Source of the DNA: Burkholderiales bacterium
GTDB taxonomy: Bacteria; Pseudomonadota; Gammaproteobacteria; Burkholderiales; Burkholderiaceae_C
Length of the DNA: 6,424 bases
Direction: 5' to 3'
Assembly: GCA_947453585.1 (NCBI GenBank)
Contig: CANGHQ010000110.1
Coordinates: forward strand, 1-6,424
The notes beneath the pieces are model-generated. The model was given only the letters and a program-made list of their open reading frames with translations, searched no databases and was not told where the DNA came from. The position numbers and the translations under genes are program-made. Positions 1 through 5,691 of this stretch are shown in pieces. Numbering within the stretch: position 1 is the first letter of the stretch; each line of letters starts with the position of its first letter.

Positions 1-1127
1 TGATCGCCTTGTTTGCCGAGTTGGGCGTGGATACGGCACCCTCGGACATGTCGTTTTCAGTGCAAGTACCCGCTAGCGCCGGGCAGCAGCGTCTGGAATG
101 GAGCGGCACCTCGCTCAACGCGGTGTTCAGCCAGCGCCGCAACCTGCTTAACCCGCGCTTTTGGCGCATGCTGCGCGACGTGCTGCGCTTTAACCGCCTG
201 GCCACCGACATTGCGCTGCGCAACGCCGAGGGCGAGCTGATGCAGCCGCTCAAGGGCTTTTTGCAGGCGCACCGCTTTTCAGCCGAATTTACCGACTGGT
301 ACTTTTTGCCCATGCTGGGCTGCATCTGGAGCTGCCCCACGGCGCAGATGCTGGAGTTTCCGGTGGCCACGATGATCCGCTTTTGCCACAACCACGGCCT
401 GATCCAGGTCAGCAACCGGCCGCAGTGGCACACGGTGGCAGGCGGCGCGCGCCACTACGTGGACAAGATCGTAGCCAGCGTGGCCGACAAGCGGCTGAAC
501 TGCCCGGCGCAGCAAATCCGCCGAGACGCGGACGGCGTGAGCGTCACCAGCGCAGGCCAGACCGAGCGCTTTGACAAAGTCGTCATCGCCACCCACAGCG
601 ACCAAGCGCTGGCCCTGTTGGCCGATGCGTCAGCGCAAGAGCGCGTCACCCTGGGCGCCATTGGCTACCAGGCCAACCGCGCGGTGCTGCACACCGACGC
701 CTCGGTTTTGCCCCGGCACAAGCGCGCCTGGGCCGCCTGGAACTACCAGCGCGCGCCGCACGCCGATGCACCCCAAGGCAGCGACACCGGCGTGCAAGCC
801 CACCTTGTGCCCGCTCGACAGCCTGACAGCCAGCGCGTGTGTCTGCACTATTTACTCAACCTGCTGCAGCCCCTGCCTTTTGCGCAGCCGGTGGTGGTGT
901 CGCTCAACCCGCTGCAAGACATTGACCCGCAGCACGTGCTGGGCAGTTTTGACTACGCGCACCCGGTGTTTGACCTGGCTGCTATTCGGGCCCAGACCGA
1001 TGTGCCCGCACTGCAAGGCCAGCAACACAGCTATTTTTGTGGCGCCTGGACGGGCTATGGCTTCCATGAAGACGGCCTCAAATCCGGCCTAGACGTGGCG
1101 GCGCGCTTGCGCCCGCTGCTGGGCTGA
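1..1127 (+). CDS. FAD-dependent amine-oxidase/desaturase-like oxidoreductase (5' end missing)
   Basis: This is the C-terminal ~374 codons of a flavoprotein related to flavin amine oxidases and phytoene-desaturase-like enzymes. The reading frame is open to the left edge (first full codon at 3), so the TTG at 9 is not the real start. The N-terminal Rossmann segment with the dinucleotide-binding glycines lies upstream; I estimate 50-70 residues are missing. Visible family marks are HTVAGGARHYV (about 430-462), a second strand-type segment DKVVIATHSDQAL (573-611), and the C-terminal flavin-contacting segment YFCGAWTGYGFHEDGLKSG (1032-1088). The amine oxidase label is structural; substrate amines are unlikely. 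In the same neighbourhood of Rhodobacter sphaeroides, a desaturase, UfaD, acts on methylated acyl chains of phospholipids during furan fatty acid synthesis, and this protein is a candidate counterpart. That equivalence is my inference. The stop TGA shares its A with the next gene's ATG. Confidence 0.88.
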   Translation, partial: IALFAELGVDTAPSDMSFSVQVPASAGQQRLEWSGTSLNAVFSQRRNLLNPRFWRMLRDVLRFNRLATDIALRNAEGELMQPLKGFLQAHRFSAEFTDWYFLPMLGCIWSCPTAQMLEFPVATMIRFCHNHGLIQVSNRPQWHTVAGGARHYVDKIVASVADKRLNCPAQQIRRDADGVSVTSAGQTERFDKVVIATHSDQALALLADASAQERVTLGAIGYQANRAVLHTDASVLPRHKRAWAAWNYQRAPHADAPQGSDTGVQAHLVPARQPDSQRVCLHYLLNLLQPLPFAQPVVVSLNPLQDIDPQHVLGSFDYAHPVFDLAAIRAQTDVPALQGQQHSYFCGAWTGYGFHEDGLKSGLDVAARLRPLLG

Positions 1128-1936
1128 TGCACATGCCTGCGCTTTTGGCAAGGCCACCCGCCAAAATCCAGGCCCAGCCCTTGATCGGCTTTGGCCAAGT
1201 GCGCCACACCCGGCTCAAACCGGTGCGCAATATCTTTGCTTACCGCACCTACTTTTTGATGCTGCCCATGCGCAGCTTGCAACGCGGTGACGCGGCGCCC
1301 TCGCCCCTGGCGCGCAACCGCTTTGGCTTGGTGAGTTTTTACGACCGCGACCACGGCGACGGGCGCAGCCCGCAGGACGGCGGCGCGCTGGCCTGGCTTG
1401 ACGCGCTGCTGGCAACCGAGGGCATTACCGACGCCGATGGCGAAGTCTGGCTGCATTGCTACCCCCGCGTGCTGGGCTTTGCCTTCAAGCCGGTGAGTTT
1501 TTGGTACTGCCACCGCGCAGACGCCAGTTTGCGCGCCGTGGTGGTGGAGGTGAACAACACCTTTGGCCAGCGCCACTGCTACGTGCTCGACCCGGCGCGC
1601 TTTGGCGCCGAGCTGCGCGCCACCAAAGTGTTTCACGTGTCTCCGTTTTGCCCGGTAGAAGGCGGCTACCGCTTTCGCCTGATGGTGGACGCAGCGCGCA
1701 CGCGCACCGTGGCGCGCATTGACTACGACGACGCGCAGGGGCCTTTGCTGCAAACCAGCGTGAGCGGCACGCTCGAACCCATCACAGCGCAAACGTTGCG
1801 CCGCGCGCTGCTGGGCTACCCGCTTATGACCCTGGCCGTGGTCTGGCGCATCCACTGGCAGGCGCTGCGTCTTTTTGCCAAGCGGGTGCGGTTTTTTCGG
1901 CTGCCTGCGCCGCCGCCCACGTCGGTCAGCCGTTAG
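1127..1936 (+). CDS. DUF1365 family protein
   Basis: A 269-residue protein of the DUF1365 family, at about the usual length. Conserved blocks appear in order: GQVRHTRLKPVRNIFAY (residues 23-39), FYDRDHGDGR (71-80), HCYPRVLGFAFKPVSFWYCH (110-129), VEVNNTFGQRHCYVL (140-154), KVFHVSPF (167-174), and a C-terminal WRIHWQALRLFAKRV stretch. The many conserved His, Tyr, Arg and Asn residues look like an enzyme or ligand site, but I know of no established reaction for the isolated family. In proteobacteria it nearly always sits between an FAD oxidoreductase and a Cfa-type methyltransferase, as here. In the R. sphaeroides furan fatty acid pathway one of the paired genes encodes UfaO, linked to O2-dependent ring formation; whether that is the DUF1365 member I could not confirm. 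The start ATG at 1127 overlaps the upstream stop (TGATG). A second ATG at 1133 is possible. No Shine-Dalgarno is visible, which fits coupled translation. Confidence 0.9.
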   Translation: MHMPALLARPPAKIQAQPLIGFGQVRHTRLKPVRNIFAYRTYFLMLPMRSLQRGDAAPSPLARNRFGLVSFYDRDHGDGRSPQDGGALAWLDALLATEGITDADGEVWLHCYPRVLGFAFKPVSFWYCHRADASLRAVVVEVNNTFGQRHCYVLDPARFGAELRATKVFHVSPFCPVEGGYRFRLMVDAARTRTVARIDYDDAQGPLLQTSVSGTLEPITAQTLRRALLGYPLMTLAVVWRIHWQALRLFAKRVRFFRLPAPPPTSVSR

Positions 1937-1986
1937 ACGCTCCGGTTGTACCTCCTACCTCCACCCATCTTTTGTTGTACGCGCCC
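1937..1986. other. Pyrimidine-rich intergenic spacer, no clear RBS
   Basis: These 50 bases form the only sizeable gap in the operon. They are C/T-rich, with CCTCCT at 1951-1956 followed by ACCTCC at 1957-1962, and contain a 7-base direct repeat GTTGTAC at 1945-1951 and 1974-1980. No purine-rich ribosome binding site precedes the ATG at 1987. I see no convincing sigma-70 or RpoE-type promoter and no hairpin followed by T residues, so neither an internal promoter nor a terminator is called. Confidence 0.55.
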
Positions 1987-3240
1987 ATGAACCGCACCAC
2001 TTCTACTGCCACTTCGACTCCTTCTGCCACCAAATACGCTACCACGGCTGGCGTTCCCGCGTCGGCGCGCACCGTGCTCAAACTCTTGCAGCGCCTGCGC
2101 CACGGCAGCCTGACCCTGCATTTTCCAGACGGGCAAATGCAGCGCTTTGGCGGCGAAGCACTGCCGCACGCCACGCTGCATTTGAACAACTGGAATGTGT
2201 TCTCAGCCGCGCTCAAGTCAGGCGACATTGGCTTTGCCGAGAGCTTTATTGCCGGTGACTGGACCACGCCTGACCTGACCGCGCTGCTGCGCGTGCTGGT
2301 GCAAAACCGCACCGAGGTGGAGCAGGTCATTTTTGGCAGCTGGTGGGGCCAACTGGCTTACCGGCTCAAGCACTGGCTTAACCGCAACACACGCGCCAAC
2401 AGCCAAAAAAATATCCACGCCCATTACGACCTGGGCAACGCGTTTTACACGCGCTGGCTGGACCCGAGCATGAACTATTCGTCAGCCCTGTTTGCCGGCA
2501 ATCTGCAGCAAAGCCTGCAGCAGGCGCAGACCGCCAAGGTGCGCCGCGTGCTCGAACAGGTGCGCGTGCGCCCCGGCGACCGCGTGCTAGAAATCGGCTG
2601 CGGCTGGGGCGCGCTGGCCGAAATGGCCACGGCGTCATTTGGCGCGCACCTGACCGGCGTGACCCTGAGCACCGAGCAACTCGCCTTTGCCCAAGAACGC
2701 ATGCAGCGCCTGGGCGTGGCCGGCCGCGCCGACCTGCGCCTGCAAGACTACCGCGACATTGACGACGCGCCCTTTGACGCCATTTGCTCGGTAGAGATGA
2801 TCGAGGCCGTGGGCAAAGACTACTGGCCCACGTATTTCGCAAGCCTGGCCAAGCTGCTCAAGCCCGGCGGGCGCGCCTGCATCCAGAGCATCGTGATCGA
2901 CGACGCGCTGTTTGCGCGCTATGTCAATTCCACCGACTTTATCCAGCAGTACATTTTTCCGGGCGGCTGCCTGCCCAGCCCGAGCGCCTTTCGGGCACAG
3001 GCCGCCGCCGTGGGCTTGCAGGTAGAAGAAGAGCACGCCTTTGGCCTGGATTACGCCGAGACCCTCAAGCGCTGGCGCGAAGCCTTTTTGGCGCAGCGCA
3101 CTGAGGTGCTGGCGCTGGGTTTTGATACGCGCTTTATGCACATCTGGGAGTTTTACCTGTGTTACTGCGAGGCCGCATTCATGGAAAAGAACATTGACGT
3201 GGTGCAGTACACCTTGCGCAAACCGGGGCCGTCGGCCTGA
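1987..3240 (+). CDS. Cfa-superfamily SAM-dependent fatty-acyl-phospholipid methyltransferase (UfaM/UfaA1-like)
   Basis: A 417-residue enzyme, longer than E. coli Cfa (382), expected to transfer a methylene or methyl group from S-adenosylmethionine to a double bond in a phospholipid acyl chain at the inner membrane. The N-terminal lipid-side domain includes GDIGFAESFIAGDWTTPDL (about 79-97). Next come HYDLGNAFYTRWLDPSMNYS (to about 165), SAM motif I VLEIGCGWGALAE (200-212), SVEMIEAVG (268-276), IQSIVIDD (299-306), IFPGGCLPSP and FGLDYAETL (352-360). By eye against E. coli Cfa, the bicarbonate ligands align as Cys139 to Ser166, Glu239 to Glu273, His266 to Gln300, Ile268 to Ile302 and Tyr317 to Tyr356. 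Two ligands are therefore changed, which points away from a true cyclopropane synthase and toward the UfaA1/UfaM methylase branch. I chose ATG 1987; an in-frame TTG at 1972 would add five residues. The ATG is supported by the polar Ser/Thr tail that follows, not by an RBS. Neighbours support a modified fatty acid pathway. Confidence 0.92.
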   Translation: MNRTTSTATSTPSATKYATTAGVPASARTVLKLLQRLRHGSLTLHFPDGQMQRFGGEALPHATLHLNNWNVFSAALKSGDIGFAESFIAGDWTTPDLTALLRVLVQNRTEVEQVIFGSWWGQLAYRLKHWLNRNTRANSQKNIHAHYDLGNAFYTRWLDPSMNYSSALFAGNLQQSLQQAQTAKVRRVLEQVRVRPGDRVLEIGCGWGALAEMATASFGAHLTGVTLSTEQLAFAQERMQRLGVAGRADLRLQDYRDIDDAPFDAICSVEMIEAVGKDYWPTYFASLAKLLKPGGRACIQSIVIDDALFARYVNSTDFIQQYIFPGGCLPSPSAFRAQAAAVGLQVEEEHAFGLDYAETLKRWREAFLAQRTEVLALGFDTRFMHIWEFYLCYCEAAFMEKNIDVVQYTLRKPGPSA

Positions 3241-3245
3241 CCACC

Positions 3246-3827
3246 ATGGACGCACCCGCCGCGCTTTGCTACCGCCGCACGCTGCTGCGCTTGCCGCTGG
3301 CTGCGGCCGTGGCGCTGCCGATGGGCGTGCGCGCGCAAACCGCCCCGGCAGAGGTGCCGCCCGAAGTGGTTCTGGACTTGCCGCAAGGCCAGCCCTCAGG
3401 CGCCGGGCGCATGCGCTACCTGTTGTGGGACGTGTTTGACGCCACGCTGTGGACGCTGGCGGGCTTTCGCGGCACGCAGTATTTTGAGCACGCGTTTGCG
3501 CTGGAGTTGCGCTACTTGCGCCGCCTCACCGGGGCTGCGCTGGTAGACAGCTCTTTGCAGGAAATGCGCCGCGCCGGTAGCCTGGACGCCAGCAAAGAAC
3601 CGGCCTGGACGGCCGCCATGCAAAGCGCCTTTGCCGACGTGCAGCCGGGCGACCGCATTACCGGGGTGCACCGGCCTGGTGCGGGCGCGCGTTTTTACTT
3701 CAACGGCCGCTTGCGCGCCAGCGTAGACGACGCGGCGTTTGCCCGCGCCTTCTTCGGCATCTGGCTCGGCCCATCCACCAGCGAGCCCCGGCTGCGCAGC
3801 GCCTTGCTTGCGGGCAGCGCGCCTTGA
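3246..3827 (+). CDS. Exported chalcone-isomerase-like protein
   Basis: A 193-residue protein resembling the bacterial chalcone-isomerase-like family (Pfam Chalcone_3 type). The N-terminus is a signal peptide: RR at residues 10-11, a hydrophobic core to about residue 28, and a likely cleavage after VRA at residue 30. The order RRTLLR is close to a twin-arginine motif, so Tat export is possible, though Sec is not excluded. The mature domain (about 40-190) has the family features YLLWDVFDATLW (58-69), a middle segment ending in SLQEMRR, WTAAMQSAF, GDRITGVHRPGAG and RFYFNGRLRASVDD, followed by AFARAFFGIWLG. Bacterial members are not known to make flavonoids, and plant relatives without isomerase activity bind fatty acids, so a lipid-binding or lipid-handling role in the periplasm is a reasonable inference here. 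It starts five bases after the methyltransferase stop, with no obvious Shine-Dalgarno. An ATG at 3321 would remove the signal peptide and is disfavoured. Confidence 0.85.
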   Translation: MDAPAALCYRRTLLRLPLAAAVALPMGVRAQTAPAEVPPEVVLDLPQGQPSGAGRMRYLLWDVFDATLWTLAGFRGTQYFEHAFALELRYLRRLTGAALVDSSLQEMRRAGSLDASKEPAWTAAMQSAFADVQPGDRITGVHRPGAGARFYFNGRLRASVDDAAFARAFFGIWLGPSTSEPRLRSALLAGSAP

Positions 3828-3844
3828 CCATTCCAGCGGCTCCC

Positions 3845-5143
3845 ATGTCCACCGCGCCAGCCACCCAAGCCGCCACGGGCGCGGGCCTGCGTTGGATGGA
3901 GGGCCTGCGCTACGGCCTGCTGGGGCTGCCGCTGGCATTTGTAGCCCTGCCCTTGTACGTGCTGCTGCCCAATTACTACGCGCGCAATTTTGGGGTGCCG
4001 CTGGCCGGATTGGGCCTGCTCTTGCTGAGCGCGCGCCTGTTGGACGCGGTGGTGGACCCGCTGCTCGGGCGCTGGGCGGACGCCTTGTTTGCGCGCTCGC
4101 ACCGGCATGTGCTGGCCTGCGGGGCGGCAGCGGCGTTGCTGCTGCTGGCGAGTTTTGGCGCACTGTTTTTTCCGCCCGACACCACACTGCCCGTTTTGTG
4201 GGGTTGGGCGCTGGCTTGCCTGCTGCTGTGCTACCTGGCGTTTAGCACGCTGACCATAGTGCACCAGTCTTGGGGCGCGCTGCTCGGTGGCGACGCGCTG
4301 GGGCGCAGCCGCGTAGTGGCGTTTCGCGAAGGCTTGGGCCTCCTGGGCGTGGTGCTGGCCTCGCTCAGCCCGGTGCTTTTTGGCATGCCAACCACGGTGG
4401 CGCTGCTGGGTCTGGCTCTGTTGTTAGGTTGCTGGGCCTGGAGCCGCGGTCCGCGGCCCGCGCTGACCGCGACCATGCCTGCGCCCAGCGCGCAACCGTC
4501 GGGCCTGGGCGCGGGCCTGCTGGCGCCGTGGGGCTCGCCCGCGTTTCGCGCCCTGCTGGCGGTGTTCATGGTCAACGGCATTGCCACGGCTTTGCCAGCC
4601 ACGCTGATCCTGTTTTTTGTACAAGACCGCCTGCAAGCGCCGCCAGCCATGGAGGCCTGGTTTTTAGGCAGTTATTTGCTGGCTGCCGCGCTCGCTTTGG
4701 CGCCCTGGCTGCGCATCGTCAAGCGCTGGGGGCTGGAGCGGGCTTGGCTGGCGGGCATGCTGCTGGCCGTGGCGGTGTTTGCCTTTGCCTCCCAACTGGG
4801 GGCGGGCGACGCCAATGCGTTTTTGGCCGTGTGTGTGCTTTCGGGCATGGCCATGGCCGCCGACCTGGCCTTGCCCGGCGCGCTGCTCGCGGGCGTCATT
4901 GCCCGACAAAGCAGCGCTGCCAGCGGCCGCTTTTTTGGCTGGTGGAACCTGGCCACCAAACTCAACCTGGCCTTGGCCGCCGGTCTGGCGCTGCCGCTCT
5001 TGGCAAGCTTTGGCTACGCGCCAGGCAGCCGCAGCGCAGAGGGTTTGCAAGCCCTGACCTGGGCCTATTGCCTTTTGCCCTGCGCGCTCAAACTGCTGGC
5101 TGCAGGCCTTTTGTATTTCCTCCTCCTTCGAAAGTCACCATGA
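3845..5143 (+). CDS. MFS permease, GPH (MFS_2/MelB-like) family
   Basis: A 432-residue inner-membrane protein with about 12 hydrophobic helices in two halves, separated by a polar Pro/Ala-rich cytoplasmic loop near residues 200-222. The first half carries RLLDAVVDPLLGRWAD (64-79), the signature of the glycoside-pentoside-hexuronide:cation symporters. Its Asp67 and Asp71 match the MelB cation-binding pair Asp55 and Asp59, and Lys372 sits where the family's helix XI lysine is expected. The MelB Asn58 position is Val70 here. The substrate is unknown. Because the operon is about lipids, a sugar role is doubtful; relatives in this neighbourhood could move a lipid, a precursor or a product, but that is inference. 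ATG 3845 is preferred. A TTG at 3824 in the same frame would overlap the upstream stop by four bases and add seven residues, and neither start has a good RBS. The stop codon overlaps the next ATG (ATGA). Confidence 0.88.
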   Translation: MSTAPATQAATGAGLRWMEGLRYGLLGLPLAFVALPLYVLLPNYYARNFGVPLAGLGLLLLSARLLDAVVDPLLGRWADALFARSHRHVLACGAAAALLLLASFGALFFPPDTTLPVLWGWALACLLLCYLAFSTLTIVHQSWGALLGGDALGRSRVVAFREGLGLLGVVLASLSPVLFGMPTTVALLGLALLLGCWAWSRGPRPALTATMPAPSAQPSGLGAGLLAPWGSPAFRALLAVFMVNGIATALPATLILFFVQDRLQAPPAMEAWFLGSYLLAAALALAPWLRIVKRWGLERAWLAGMLLAVAVFAFASQLGAGDANAFLAVCVLSGMAMAADLALPGALLAGVIARQSSAASGRFFGWWNLATKLNLALAAGLALPLLASFGYAPGSRSAEGLQALTWAYCLLPCALKLLAAGLLYFLLLRKSP

Positions 5144-5688
5144 AACGACGCTTGATTCTTGGCAGTGCCGCCAGTGCCCTGGGCGCAGTCGCGCTGGGCA
5201 GCTTAAGCGGCTGCGCCAGCCAAAACCTCGACAGCTACCGCAGTGAAAAACCGGTGCTTGATTTGCAACAGTATTTCAACGGCACGCTCGACGCCTATGG
5301 CGTGTTCACCGACCGCTCGGGCACGGTGGTCAAGCGCTTTACTGTGGTGATGCAGTGCACTTGGAAAGACGGCCAGGGCGTGCTCGACGAAGACTTTTTG
5401 TATTCCGACGGAACCAAGCAAAAACGTATTTGGCGCCTTACGTCGCTCGGCGACGGGCGCTACACCGGCCAAGCCGATGACGTGGTGGGCCAGGCCCAAG
5501 GCCAGACCCAGGGCAACGCCTTTCACTGGAACTACACGCTGGCGCTGCCGGTGGACGGCACGGTCTACGAGGTGCAGTTTGACGATTGGATGTACCTGGT
5601 CAACGACCGCGTGATGCTGAACAAGGCCAGCATGCGCAAGTTCGGTATTTACCTGGGCGAAGTGACCTTGAGCTTTAGCAAGCGCTAA
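5140..5688 (+). CDS. DUF3833 family lipoprotein
   Basis: A 182-residue predicted lipoprotein. The signal peptide begins MKRRLILGSAAS and ends in the lipobox LSGC, so Cys25 should be lipidated. The following Ala is not the Asp that signals inner-membrane retention in E. coli, so outer-membrane anchoring on the periplasmic face is likely. Arg3-Arg4 gives a weak Tat-like look. The mature part matches DUF3833: LDLQQYFNGTLDAYGVFTDR, a middle DEDFLYSDG segment, ADDVVGQAQGQTQGNAFHWN, FDDWMYLVNDRVMLNKASM and a final KFGIYLGEVTLSF. The alternating strand pattern suggests a beta-barrel or lipocalin-like fold; the function is unknown. The ATG overlaps the permease stop by four bases, and a weak GAAAG at 5130-5134 could serve as RBS. 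The same frame is open upstream to 4270, but that stretch is only a shadow of the permease gene. DUF3833 recurs beside Cfa, DUF1365 and SDR genes in proteobacteria. Confidence 0.9.
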   Translation: MKRRLILGSAASALGAVALGSLSGCASQNLDSYRSEKPVLDLQQYFNGTLDAYGVFTDRSGTVVKRFTVVMQCTWKDGQGVLDEDFLYSDGTKQKRIWRLTSLGDGRYTGQADDVVGQAQGQTQGNAFHWNYTLALPVDGTVYEVQFDDWMYLVNDRVMLNKASMRKFGIYLGEVTLSFSKR

Positions 5689-5691
5689 GCC

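Noticed and set aside
1..6. TGATCG at the left edge, resembling the -35 TGATC of RpoE-type promoters
   Set aside because: It is inside the coding frame of the FAD oxidoreductase and no matching -10 element follows at the right distance.
1055..1855. 266-codon minus-strand open frame opposite the DUF1365 gene
   Set aside because: Antisense shadow of a strongly conserved gene, with Ala/His/Gln-rich sequence and no recognisable motif.
1987..3240. Calling the methyltransferase gene cfa (cyclopropane synthase)
   Set aside because: Ser166 and Gln300 replace two bicarbonate ligands and the operon partners fit a different modified fatty acid, so a broader superfamily name was used.
3396..4187. 263-codon minus-strand open frame opposite the chalcone-isomerase-like and permease genes
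   Set aside because: Crosses the boundary of two well-supported + strand genes and reads as Ala/Arg/Pro-rich low-complexity protein.
4444..4456. CCGCGG-T-CCGCGG inverted/direct repeat
   Set aside because: It lies in codons for the permease central loop, is short and GC-only, and is not followed by a T run, so it is not called a terminator or regulatory site.
4270..5139. Possible 290-residue N-terminal extension of the DUF3833 protein
   Set aside because: This part is an out-of-frame reading of the permease. The lipoprotein signal peptide directly after the ATG at 5140 fixes the true start.
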